DNA of 64,000 bases, from the NCBI RefSeq assembly GCF_902167145.1, contig NC_050098.1, positions 32,668,501-32,732,500 of the forward strand, in the 5' to 3' direction. This DNA is from Zea mays (Eukaryota > Streptophyta > Magnoliopsida > Poales > Poaceae). The notes beneath the pieces are model-generated. The model was not told where the DNA came from and searched no databases. It saw only the letters and a list, made by a program, of their open reading frames with translations. Shown piece by piece: positions 47,246-57,633 of this stretch (within the stretch, counting starts at the first letter, position 1; each line of letters starts with the position of its first letter). Both the position numbers and the translations under genes were made by a program.

Positions 47246-48453
47246 TTACATGAGGCTAAAAAAACCTGGGAAATTCTTATTCAAGAAGTCTTGAGTTTCC
47301 CATTTAGCCTCATCTTCAGAATGCTGGTTCCACTGTATCTTATAAAACTTGAGAGTTTTTCTCCGGGTAACCCTGTCCTTTTGATCCAGAACTCGAATAG
47401 GATGTTCCGAGTATGTTAAATCTGGTTCCAGGACAACATCAGTCACTTCAAAGGTTCGATCGGGAACCCGAAGACACTTCTTCAATTGTGACACATGGAA
47501 CACATTATGCACAACAGACAATGTTTCGGGTAGTTGGAGTTGGTATACCACTGGTCCACATGGCTCAAGTACAGGGAAGGGACCAATGTACCGAGGTGCA
47601 AGCTTTCCCTTAATCCCGAAACGCGATACACCCTTTATTGGCGAAACTTTCAGGTAGACATAATCTCCTACGAGAAAGCATAAGGGTTGTCGTCGTTGGT
47701 CAGCATAACTCTTTTGTCGAGTATGAGCTTTCTTCATATTATGAATAATTTTCTGAACCTTATCCTCGGCCTCTTTCACCATATCGGGCCTAAAGGAGCA
47801 CCTTTCACCAGGTTCAGACCATTTTAGCGGAGTACGACATCGTCGTCCATATAAAGCTTCGAAGGGTGCCATCTTGATACTTTCTTGATAGCTATTATTA
47901 TATGAGAATTCCACTAAGGGCAAACTTTCACCCCATTTCTGTGGGAATTCCAGAACACATGCCCGTAGCATATCTTCCAGTATTTGGTTTACCCTCTTAG
48001 TCTGCCTACTGGTTTGAAGATGATAGGCCGAACTGTGGAGCAACTTAGTACCCAGGGATTTATGAAGTTCTTCCCAAAATTTGGATACGAATTGCGATCC
48101 ACGATCCGACACTATGGTCTTCGGAACACCATGCAGACTAAGAATACGAGCAATGTATAATTGGGCATAGACAGTAACTGGGTGATCGGTCTTAACTGGC
48201 AAAAATGAGAAATTTTTGTAAGCCGATCAACAATAACCCAGATATAGTCATACACTTTTGTAGTCCTGGTTAATCCCACAATAAAGTCCATACTAATGTC
48301 TTCCCCTTTCCATGTTGGGATAGGTAAAGATTGTAATGGACCAACAGTCTTCATGTATATGGCCTTGACACGTTTATAAGTGTCACGTCTAGCCACACAG
48401 TGTGCAATTTCAATTTGCATCTTTGCCCACCAGAAGAACTCATAAGGTTCCAT
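47246..48453 (-). pseudogene. Element C: truncated integrase remnant (chromovirus type), catalytic Glu lost
   Basis: The remnant begins within the integrase zinc region (FFWWAKMQIEIAHCV), where the usual second Cys pair reads RDTYKRVKA and is degenerate. The core follows: SMDFIVGL (first Asp) and VIVDRLTK, a frameshift near 48200, then PKTIVSDRGSQFVSKF (second Asp) and QTKRVNQILEDML, where the catalytic Glu is Lys (codon 47996-47998). The C-terminal part has GKLAPRYIGPFPVLE and HVSQLKKCL and ends with a chromodomain-like tail. Protease, RT and RNase H are absent, so the element depends on enzymes supplied by others. Confidence 0.87.
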
Positions 48454-50373
48454 GTGTGCAACTTGCTTTTTCTGATGATACTGTACTATCTGAGTCTGTT
48501 GGGTGGCAATTATGCAACTTTACCCAAATAGAATCAGATGCACCATCTTGGGTAAAACACACAAGAAGAGGTTTACCAACAAGTGGTTACAGTAAGTTCA
48601 TAGCACACGAGATGGGTGTGAATGTCGAATAACACCATGGTCAACTCGTGTTAGCCAGGGAATCCAAGTCCACGAAAGGTGATATAGATTCAAGAAAAAT
48701 CACCAGCGGAGGGATCTAAAAATGCGGACTTTGCAACCAGTCCATTTTATCCAGCACTAGTCATGGATCGGCATGATCACACATGCAGGAAAAACACGCG
48801 CGAGACGGTCGAGGCACGACTAGAGCGATGATTAGGTGGTTACTGGTCAACTTAATTTAATTTTGGTAAGCACTCTCTTTAGGGTGGGTTGAACCAAAGT
48901 GAGTTTAGACAACTCGATAAAACGATCTCTAAACTCAGTATGCGTTCATTGGGCAGTTACAAGTTAGTCAAAACCAGCTTGTTGAACTACTTTTGACGTT
49001 AAGCAAATCCTCTCAGTACCATTGGTGAGCCAAGGGTTGAGAGTTCACATTTGCTAAGAAGAAATCCCGCACTTGGTTAAAAATCTATTTGGTCATGTTG
49101 TACTTCTGTTTCTTCATGCAAGATGAATTATCCACTTGGTTAGGGAATACATGGATTAATTAGGAAAGCGAATGAACAAACTCCTGCATTTCAGCAGCAG
49201 AGAAACAGATCTCCATTTTAGGAGCTAATCAGTTGTTATCCAACACTAAAAAGATCCAAGGCTTCACCTTTACACAAAGGATGCAAAGGGAACTTGTGTG
49301 AGTAGTCACTACCAAGATCAAAAGAAATAAGACCACATATGAAAGTGGTATGGCCCTTTGATCCAATGGAAATGACAGATGTTGCTTGATCTCTTCACAA
49401 ACATCAAGAAATTGTTTTAAGGAAAGAGTCCACAGAAGATCACACATCAGTGTAGTTTCACAATGGATCATGACCAGAGACCTTGATACCAACATGCGCC
49501 AAGCAGCAGAATCCTGTGTGTACATTCACAGGAGGCTCTCAGTTTCGCCGCGGTACCATAAGTCCTTAACCATGACACCATTACAAAGCTGGCACCAATA
49601 ATGGATCTCACGTGGTAAGAACAATTTGCGTAGAGATAACATATTGATACAATCTCATAATGGATTATGACTACTAACTGTGATACCAGCGTGCATCGAG
49701 CAGCACAACCTTGTGTGTATACCCACAAGAGGCCCTCGGTTTTGGCGCAGCATCATCAATTTTAGTCATAACGCCAATACCAGACATAACCAATAAGGAA
49801 TCTCAGACAATCCAAATAGACTGGTCAAGAATGACAAGGTACAAAAGAGACTCCACCTGTAAGTACGATTACAAGTAGAGATCCAAATAGATCATGGCCC
49901 AAAGAAGTGAACAAGGCATGGCCATAACCTAAACTTGATGAAAGAAGTATGATGGGAGACTGTTAATTCAGCCCAAGCATATTTCTATGCCCATCATAGG
50001 GATCACCAGGTCAAGGATTAAGTTGGTATGCCTTCGATAGATAACATGTCTTTCCTAGGTTAGGTTAATAAAGCAACATGGTGATCCACATGGAATATCC
50101 AAAGGAATAGCCATCTTAACTCTTGAATTTCGAGAAACTACTATAGATATTAAAAGTTGCCTCAGAAACCGGCAGTCGTTTCTTACACCATAGTCATATA
50201 AAAACTCACATGTTACATGATCTAGGTGAAACAGGAAAACTCTTTCCAACAAAGTTTAACCTGTTTTTATTACCAAGCTGGTCTATCTACACCTACCTTA
50301 TTACATTGATCTACTACATCTTCTCTAGCTACACCATCTGCCAGATGTTCGTTGCCATTCTTCCAAGGAACCC
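48454..50373 (-). other. Element C: 1.9-kb noncoding interior
   Basis: No protein is recognisable. The stretch 49440-49562 is repeated, diverged, at 49640-49759 (offset about 197 bp). This region takes the place where protease, RT and RNase H would be in a complete element. Confidence 0.6.
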
Positions 50374-51309
50374 TTAGTCCGCCGATGCAGGAGTAGGACG
50401 AAAAGCAGCATTGAGCCTATACACTGATTGCTGCAGATGGTTGACAAGCTGTTGTGCTACTTGAAATTCCATGGGATGAGCACGATTCAATTCTTTGATC
50501 GCCTGATCCTGATGACTTATGAAGCTCATGGTTTCCTTAAGGTCTTCTCTAACAGCAACAACATACAGACAAATTTCTTCTTGTTGCTGACCCAAAATTT
50601 TTAATTTAGAATGAGCATTAATTAGCTGATGCTCAAGCACCTTAATGCGATTCTGATCAGCTTGGCGTTGCATCTGAAGTTCTGTCACCTGATGCTCTAG
50701 TCCAATAACCTGTTCCGCTTGAACCTTCGTTTCCTCAAATCGTTCTTGTGCTTGAGTACAAGCACTATTCTTGGCCATTTCCATCATCTTAAATGCTGCA
50801 TAACTCCCAGTGTACAACTGCTGCCACTTTTGACGACTGTGCCCTCGAGTAAGTTGCAACTCTAGCACGGCCATCAAAATTCGAGCAGATGCCGATTCAA
50901 CAGAATCCTGCCCAATAGGAATGCTTTCCATTAATCGGGCCTGGTGATGATACACCAATGGGTCACTTAAGGCAACTGCAGGGAACAACCTCATAGATGT
51001 GGCTTGTATTTCTTCCCTTTTCTGGTAACAAATGGTTGTTAGCACCTCTAAGGCAGCTACCTGAGCACCCTCCCAAGGAGTCATTCCTTCGGCATGGAAC
51101 ATCCAATACGGCCAAGATGGTTTTCTAGCACGTTCTGGAATACGCACTACTACCTCATACCATGGTTGACCTCTAAGAACAGTGTGTGACCACTGGTACT
51201 TGGGTGCTTCGGTATATCCAACTTCTTGAAGTAGTCGCCACAGGACCACTGGAACACCAAAATCTTGTAGAAACTCTCCAACTCCTGTAGGAGCTTCTTG
51301 TTGATTCAT
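50374..51309 (-). CDS. Element C: intact 311-aa coiled-coil protein of unknown function in the gag position
   Basis: The start is ATG 51307-51309 and the stop 50374-50376. It is the first ORF after the primer-binding site (about 300 bp away) and is uninterrupted. The N-terminal third is globular and Trp-rich (VLWRLLQEVGYTEAPKYQW, GQPWYEVVVRIPER, MTPWEGAQVAALEVL). Residues of about 170-275 are Gln/Glu/Leu-rich with heptad character (EQVIGLEHQVTELQMQRQA), consistent with a coiled coil. There is no zinc knuckle, protease motif, signal peptide or membrane segment. I recall similar hypothetical proteins in sorghum and maize repeats but cannot name a domain. It could be a diverged structural (gag-like) protein or an unrelated captured gene. 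Confidence 0.75.
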   Translation of the reverse strand: MNQQEAPTGVGEFLQDFGVPVVLWRLLQEVGYTEAPKYQWSHTVLRGQPWYEVVVRIPERARKPSWPYWMFHAEGMTPWEGAQVAALEVLTTICYQKREEIQATSMRLFPAVALSDPLVYHHQARLMESIPIGQDSVESASARILMAVLELQLTRGHSRQKWQQLYTGSYAAFKMMEMAKNSACTQAQERFEETKVQAEQVIGLEHQVTELQMQRQADQNRIKVLEHQLINAHSKLKILGQQQEEICLYVVAVREDLKETMSFISHQDQAIKELNRAHPMEFQVAQQLVNHLQQSVYRLNAAFRPTPASAD

Positions 51310-51602
51310 CTATAGAGAAGGGCAACGGATACACTCTATTCACTAAGGATGTATGAACAAGGTAGATGAATCATGTACTACACTAGCTACACAGGGGGTT
51401 TAACTTAAAGTTTATATGACATGATGCATGTGTAATTACAGAATCAACCTTAGTTGATTCACACCTTCTATATATTGCACTCTTCCTATCTGGTCTTTAA
51501 GATAGACTCTTCAGAATACTTAGGTAAGAAGAGGAAAGAGTTTTTTTTAGGTAAGACTTTTGAAAATCCTTTTGAAGATGCCTCATAATATCTGCAAAGA
51601 AG

Positions 51603-51620
51603 GGCTACGCTCCGATACCA
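51603..51620 (-). promoter_or_regulatory. Element C: primer-binding site (initiator Met tRNA type)
   Basis: TGGTATCGGAGCGTAGCC on the minus strand, two bases inside the 5' LTR end. Confidence 0.83.
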
Positions 51621-51622
51621 GC

Positions 51623-54600
51623 TGTGACGGAACCTCCCAAGTAATTAGGCCCACCTACAGTTGTCCTTGTCTAACCGACATCAGACACCCTGCAGATGTT
51701 CCTAAGTCACTTGACAAGCTCGGTATCTTTCCTTACCTCACCAGGAACGTCTCACCCGTCTTGCAGATATTACAGATCATCGGAGATAAAGGAATGCGGA
51801 AGCGAATTACATAACTTACATTTATTTCAAAAGCAAGCTTGAGTTATTTTATTACAGACCAGAGCTAAAAGTGAGTGCAGAGTAGTAATATTATACAAAC
51901 CAAGGGAGGCGCAAACTCCTCCCGATAAGTTCTTAAGCAAAAGATCCTATGTGGAGGACCAAGTCCTCCCGCACTTCAGTCTTGTTTTTCCTCATTTGGT
52001 ACCACCTTGGAGCAAAAGCAACAAAAATTTGTCGCTTCCTCACCTAAAAACAACAAAGGGATAAACCCTGAGTATGGAATTACTCAGCAAGTCTTAACCG
52101 ACTAAGGAAAAGACTCTCAAGGGTATGCTGGATAAATAGGAGTCAAGGAGAGGCTTTTAGCAAAAATCAACTTATACTTTTGCAGAAGTAGCTTACTAAA
52201 GTGAGTCCTTACTTTCAATCTTTTAACGCCATATTAAGTATTAATAGACTCTATTTGCATCTAGTCTAATTTCACATCACATCAAGACAACATCGTTTTT
52301 ATCCATAGTGTTCACATCCTGACTTTAGGTTGCAGGGAAGTGACCAAGTCTTCATAACCGCGAAGGTACGGTGATCCGAATCGATTATACTCAGCTGAGG
52401 ATCTCCAATCACACGACATATGTAGCACTTAACCCTTGCATATGTCAACCCGCCACCGGGGTTCTTAAGACCGGATCAGGTTCACGCAAACCGAGAGCAC
52501 AGATACACCACCGTCCAGCCTCTTGCCACGGAGGGTACACGCTACTCTCGCCACCGCTCCACGCCCATTTCGTGTTATCTTATTCCGGCCTTAGTCTGCC
52601 CGAGGCAAGGCTTACCCATGACGAGGCATGTGACCAGTTAAAGGGTCCTCGGTCAGCACGCCTACATACGCGTTAATCCTTAACCAACTTGGGTAGAATA
52701 TCACCTGTTCCTAACCCAAGTCTCAATTTAAGTATTTCCATCCTTAGGATTGTGTCTGTTCCTTAGGATGAAAGAGCATCACAGGGAACTTTGCAGTAAG
52801 ATCCCACTATTGCTCTAAATGAAAATATTCTTGCAGGTAGAAGCCATCCTCTCCATGGTTAAATTGAGGACCACCTCTATCTACAAGATCTAAGCAAGAC
52901 TAAGCATTTTTGTAAATCATATTTTGATACTTCACAGAAGTATCTATAAAGGTATGGATATCAAGGAAAGCAATGCATCAAAGGGTTTCAAGTAACTCCT
53001 ATGAACCTAATGCACATTTCACTAGACTTAAGTGTGCAAAAAGTATTTAAAAACACAAGGAAAGGGGTTGCATGCACCGGGGCTTGCCTTCATTTATAGG
53101 TGAGTCAGGCTCGGACTCGCAGATGTCGAAGTAGAGCCAAGTCTCTGCCTGAGATTCCAAAGGTGGTGGTGTCTTCTCTTCAGTCACTTCACTCTCTTCT
53201 TCGTTCTCTAAATATAACCATATAGGTATATATATAAAAATGAATGCCATGTAATGCTTATGAGAATGCAAAGATAATATAAACTGATTATTTATGTCTT
53301 GAGTACAACTTTCCTTCACGGTACTCCGAGAACCTAGGGTTTCCGGAGTCGGTAAAGGAGTTCACAAGGCAGGGGGGTGGTTTTGGGTTTGGTGATCAAA
53401 CAAGGTCCAAATCAATTCAAACTCTACCCAAGGCTTCTAAATATTGTTTTAAGTTCCCATAAAAAGTTTGGGAATTTTTGGACTTACCATATGTTTTCTA
53501 AAAATCCAGAACTAATACTTTAAGCTATTTTAAATGTTCTAAAATTCCCTGTTTAAACTAAAAATCATGAAACTATTTTTATTAAATACTAGGGAAAATA
53601 AGGAGCCTGGGAAAATTGGTCTCTTATTTTTAGGATTTTTCTGTAATTTTCTACATATTTCTAAAGCTCCACTGGAAAAGAAAAAGGAAAAAGTGTAAAT
53701 AGCGTTGGGCTGAATCTAGCCCAGTCGGCCCAACAGCACAGCGAACAGGGGGGGCGCCCACGCGCGCCCGCGTGCGCTGGCGATCTTACGGAAAGGCCCT
53801 TACGGTTTTTGACTAACTCAAGGAAGTCCAAACACTATTGAATCCAGTCGCTGACACTTTGTCAAAATGTCCCTAGACTTCTGTCTCTTCTCCAAACACA
53901 CACGCCATGGCGCACTCGCCGTTCGCCCCTGACGACGCACGGACAAGCCTTGGCCGGCGATGGCTGCTCGGTTTAACTAGCGGGGAGGCTTCACTGACCT
54001 AAAGAGAACTAGGAACAACCATTAATTTGACAGGAAACCCACTGGGAATTGCTTGTCCACGATCACGGCGGACACCGAGCATGGGAGCACACGTTCCCGC
54101 CAAATCATGGTCGATCAGAGCAAACAGACGCCACCGTGAGCTTCACAAGCACGCAGAGGTACGAAAACAACACATGGATTGAATAGGGACTTACCAGAAC
54201 GAGCTGGCCATGGTGAGCTAGGTTCTTGCGGTGTTTTGGGTGGATTTGGGGAAATCTCAAATTGAAGCTTTCGGGTAGATAATTCAGGGCACAGATAGAT
54301 ACAGGAGTTGCTTGACTACATGGCGGAGCTACGAGCGAGGTCAATTTATAGAGCCCTCAAGCGGTGGCCGCGAATTTAAGCGATGATGCGCGGCGGCCGG
54401 AGATAAGGAAGGTCATCGGCTTCGCGATTTCGTGTCCACCGCCGTGGCGGGCTCACCGGCATCGATGAGACAGCCGTGAGGAGTCACGACGACGAGGTGG
54501 AAGGGCAGAGCCACGTGGCACAAAGCCGGGAGGCGGCGGTTCACCGGCGTTCTTATCGGTTCCATCACGGTGAACACGGTACGGTGGCTGGACTTCTTTA

Positions 54601-55652
54601 GCGGCTGAAGTTTTATCCACGGCGGTGATCTCCAAGTGTTATCCACACGGTCCGCATGAATCACGGTGACCGAATACGCGAACCCGCGCCCGGTGGTCGT
54701 CGGCGGTGAGGACAACCGCGCTGGCGGTCTGATCCGATGTTGTTACTGTACCATGGCTAGTGTTCGTCAGACAGCCTGACAGAGCCTTTTGGAGCATGGT
54801 TTTCTCTTATTTTTGAATGACAACTCAACTCAAAATCTGCATCAAAGTTGTACAGCAACATACCCTCTACAATATTGCCATATGATGTTGCCACAAAAAC
54901 TCATTGGATCATGCTTGAATCTAGGCTTGAAGTTGATGTCAGTTCATTATTAGTCTGAAAATTCAGACCAAACCAGTCTGACAGCCTGAATTCAGGCATA
55001 AATATCTCTGGATTTTTCTCAACAAGTGAGCTTACAATCTTAAGCAAAGTTGTTCTCCATTAATTGGTCTACAAACTTATTGTGGTCACTTTGGGCAAAA
55101 TCCCTATATTTTAAAAGATACAGGGCTCCAAAGTTGAACCAACTAAACTGAATTTCAGACTTAGGCTCTATAGTGCTTAAGAGGTGATTTTTGCAAATAA
55201 GCCCAAAACTTAGGGTTTAACTTGCAAATTCACATATTTGTGAACCAAATGACTTTATATGTTTAAACATAGAAGTTTTTACACTTTAGTCCAAAGGTTC
55301 ACCACTTTTGCACATCAGCCCCTAGGGTTTAGTTTTAGGGTTTTCTAGGGTTCCAATTAGGGTTTCTGGTATCTTAGGGGTATAAAGGTGATTCAAGTTT
55401 ATTTTTGGGGTCATTTTATGACTTTTACCCTAAAGCTTTTAGGTTTTCTCAACTTGGGTTAGGTTTTACCCCTTTAATGCCTATTTAGGGTTAAATTCCC
55501 TATCCAGGGTCCTATTTGCAAAACACTTAAACAATACAACTTGTTTGGAATGTTTGCCTAGTGAATGCATTCTAGGTGTATCAAACATATGCAATGCCAA
55601 TGCTATGATGCCATGCTCAAGTTTTAGTTACAGTAACACCAGGGGTGTTACA
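51623..55652 (-). repeat. Element C 5' LTR (4,030 bp)
   Basis: It pairs with 43054-47086. It abuts the primer-binding site on the left and CTTAA on the right. Confidence 0.92.
54343..54351 (-). promoter_or_regulatory. Element C 5' LTR: TATA box
   Basis: CTATAAATT on the minus strand, conserved at 45777-45785 in the other LTR. Confidence 0.55.
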
Positions 55653-56082
55653 CTTAACAAGCCAAAAGGCTCCCATTCTCAACAAGGAGAAAGGGAAGGC
55701 CCCTATGGCTAGTAGTCCTAAAAGGAACCATGCTTTTATTTATGATAAGAAAATTGCTAGTCGTTCTCATTACAATAAGAGTTATGCTTATAATGAATCA
55801 CATGTTATGTTTGCCTCTAGCTCTACTTTTGTGCATGGTAGAAGTAGGCCTAGGAGAAATAATGTTGTGTCTCATGTGCCTCGGAAAATGTGCAACGAAC
55901 CTACTACTGTTTTTCATGCTTGCAATACCTCTTTTGTACTTTCATGTAAGAATGAAAAAGTGGTTGCTAGGAAGTTGGGATCCAAATGCAAGGGAGACAA
56001 GACTTGTATTTGGGTTCCAAAAATTATTGTGACTAACCTTGTAGGACCCAACAAGAGTTGGGTACCTAAAACCCAAGTGTAA
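55653..56082 (+). pseudogene. Element H gag, C-terminal tail
   Basis: It continues the frame of 42544-43053 after removal of element C. The tail is basic and Ser/Asn-rich (KGKAPMASSPKRNHAF) and ends with the conserved block KTCIWVPKIIVTN and WVPKTQV before TAA 56080-56082. The tail of element O shows the matching KTCVWVPKVLVSN and WVPKNKA, also followed by TAA. Confidence 0.87.
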
Positions 56083-56520
56083 ATTGCCTTGCAGGTTTAT
56101 GCATCCGGGGGCTCAAGCTGGATTATCGACAGCGGATGCACAAACCACATGACAGGGGAGAAGAAAATGTTCACCTCCTACGTCAAGAACAAGGATTCCC
56201 AGGATGCGATTATCTTTGGAGATGGGAACCAAGGCAAGGTTAAAGGATTGGGAAAGATAGCCATTACGTCCGAGCATTCTATCTCAAATGTGTTTTTAGT
56301 TGAATCACTCGGGTACAACTTATTGTCTGTGAGTCAATTATGTAACATGGGCTATAATTGTTTATTCACAAATATAGATGTATCTGTCTTTAGAAGGAGT
56401 GATGGTTCATTAGCATTTAAGGGTGTATTAGACGACAAACTCTATTTAGTAGATTTTTCGAAAGAGAATGCCGATCTAGATGCATGCTTAATGGCTAAGA
56501 CTAATATGGGCTGGCTTTGA
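56083..56520 (+). pseudogene. Element H pol: protease and GAG-pre-integrase start
   Basis: In frame after the gag TAA the sequence reads GSSWIIDSGCTNHMTG, the Copia aspartic protease site with intact Asp-Ser-Gly, then HSISNVFLVESLGYNLLSVS and MGYNCLFTN. The frame stops at TGA 56518-56520 where element O has TGG (Trp), so this is a G-to-A nonsense change. Confidence 0.88.
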
Positions 56521-56818
56521 CATCGCCGTCTAGCACATGTTGGGATGAAGAACCTTCATAAACTTCTAAAGGTAGATCATGTGTTAGGACTAACTAATGT
56601 CTGCTTTGAGAAAGACAGACCTTGTGCAGCATGTCAGGCAGGGAAACAGGTGGGAAGTACTCATCACATCAAGAATGTGATGACAACATCAAGACTACTG
56701 GAGCTTCTTCACATGGACCTCTTTGGACCCGTTGCCTACCTTAGCATCAGGGGAAGTAAGTATGGTCTTGTAATTGTTGATGACTTTTCCCGCTTCACTT
56801 GGGTGTTCTTTTTGCTGG
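56521..56818 (+). pseudogene. Element H pol: integrase N-terminus, truncated by element D
   Basis: The same frame as upstream continues past the TGA: HRRLAHVGMKNLHKLLK, zinc motif CAACQAGKQ, then the start of the core with LLHMDLFGPVAYLS (first catalytic Asp) and LVIVDDFSRFTWVFF. It breaks at 56818 where the LTR of element D begins. Confidence 0.88.
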
Positions 56819-57295
56819 TGTTGGAACTTGCTCTCCTGGGCAAGTTGATCCAACGGGGGAGTGAAGCAACGTAAACAGGGTTTTTGCTCGAGACAGCAAT
56901 ATCTCTGTTAATCTAGCCTCTCAAGGGCACTGTGCGGGGGTATTTATAAGTATCTGAGTGCCCAGCGTCCAGTGTTAAGGACGCATGTGCCCTCAGACGC
57001 CTAGGTTATCCCCGGAATATTCCCATAAAGCAGAGTTATAGACCGTAAAATAGGGAGACCTTTACAAATTAGGCCCGTAATGCGCAGCGGCCACGCAGGG
57101 CCTGTTACAATGGGCCGGATCACACGTGGGCCTTCATGTTGGACGAGGCCGCAAGATGAGACGACCTCGTCACAGGTCTTCGTCCGACGACGTGTGGGAC
57201 GAAGGGTAAGTCTGCCAGTCGTCTTGTCTCCATTAGTGCAGCGAGGTCGGCGAAGGCATCGAGCGAAGGGTGGCGTCTTCGCCTTCGCCCCAACA
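56819..57295 (-). repeat. Element D 3' LTR (477 bp)
   Basis: On the minus strand it starts TGTTGGGGCGAAGGCG and ends AGCAAGTTCCAACA. The ends form a perfect 6-bp inverted repeat. TATAAATA on the minus strand lies at 56941-56948. Confidence 0.85.
56941..56948 (-). promoter_or_regulatory. Element D LTR: TATA box
   Basis: TATAAATA on the minus strand, about 130 bp before the LTR end, a normal position for a short LTR. Confidence 0.6.
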
Positions 57296-57309
57296 TTTGC
57301 CCTCCGAGG
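57296..57309 (-). promoter_or_regulatory. Element D: polypurine tract
   Basis: CCTCGGAGGGCAAA on the minus strand directly precedes the LTR start TGTTGGGG. Confidence 0.7.
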
Positions 57310-57462
57310 GACCAGTTCGACTAAGTCATCTGGTGCCGAAGACGTCGCTAGATGGTGGAGACGCTGCCCTCGCTCGAAGTGGTTCCGCGGGGGTTTTTGA
57401 CATGACTGTTGATTGACGCCGTACTGTTGGATTGCGGGTTTCCCGAAGCGCCGCGCCCTGTG

Positions 57463-57470
57463 TATAAAAG
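57463..57470 (+). promoter_or_regulatory. TATA box of the antisense gene in element D
   Basis: TATAAAAG on the plus strand is followed by G-rich and pyrimidine-rich leader DNA and, 164 bp on, the ATG at 57634. It points away from the LTR of D and opposite to the pol of D. The interval 57310-57633 shows no other gene. Confidence 0.6.
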
Positions 57471-57633
57471 GGGGCGGGGGACGGCACGTTTTGAACTTTA
57501 TCTTTCCACGCTCCGCGAAAACCCTAACTTCCTTCTCAAATCGCTCGCTGCTCGTCTGCCCTCCTTGCTCTTGCTCGTCGGAGATCTGGCCTGTGTGAAG
57601 TAGACCGCCCACCGCCGCCGACGGTACGTAGCG

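Larger units (their letters stand above)
43054..55652 (-). mobile_element. Element C: non-autonomous gypsy element with 4-kb LTRs, 12.6 kb
   Basis: LTRs are at 43054-47086 (3') and 51623-55652 (5'). On the minus strand they start TGTAACACCCCTGGTGTTAC and end GGTTCCGTCACA. The duplication is CTTAA at 43049-43053 and 55653-55657. The internal part is only 4.5 kb: an intact 311-codon ORF near the primer-binding site, 1.9 kb of noncoding DNA and a broken integrase. I counted about 36 LTR differences in about 4,030 bp by eye (roughly 99% identical), so it is the youngest complete element in the window. The integrase remnant points to the Tekay/Del chromovirus lineage; the maize family name is not assigned. 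Confidence 0.92.
1..56818 (+). mobile_element. Element H: plus-strand Sirevirus (Ty1/Copia), the host of the nest, split into three pieces
   Basis: The pieces 1-1043, 42544-43053 and 55653-56818 join in order into one Copia element: end of the 5' LTR, gag with zinc knuckle, coiled-coil gag extension, protease, GAG-pre-integrase and the start of integrase. The reading frame continues across both insertion points once one copy of each TSD is removed (AATTG at 1039-1043/42544-42548; CTTAA at 43049-43053/55653-55657), which proves continuity. The rest of pol and the 3' LTR lie beyond element D, outside the window. The coding order and the long coiled-coil extension after the zinc knuckle are typical of Sireviruses. 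The element is dead: it has in-frame stops and lacks a primer-binding site. Confidence 0.88.

Noticed and set aside
43054..55652. Possibility that the two 4-kb repeats at 43054 and 51623 are a local genomic duplication
   Set aside because: Primer-binding site, PPT, TG...CA ends and the CTTAA duplication show they are LTRs of one element.
56819..57402. A longer right boundary for the element D LTR at 57402 (ending TTTTTGACA)
   Set aside because: It lacks a purine tract beside it and breaks the terminal inverted repeat; the boundary at 57295 gives TGTTGG...CCAACA plus an adjoining PPT.
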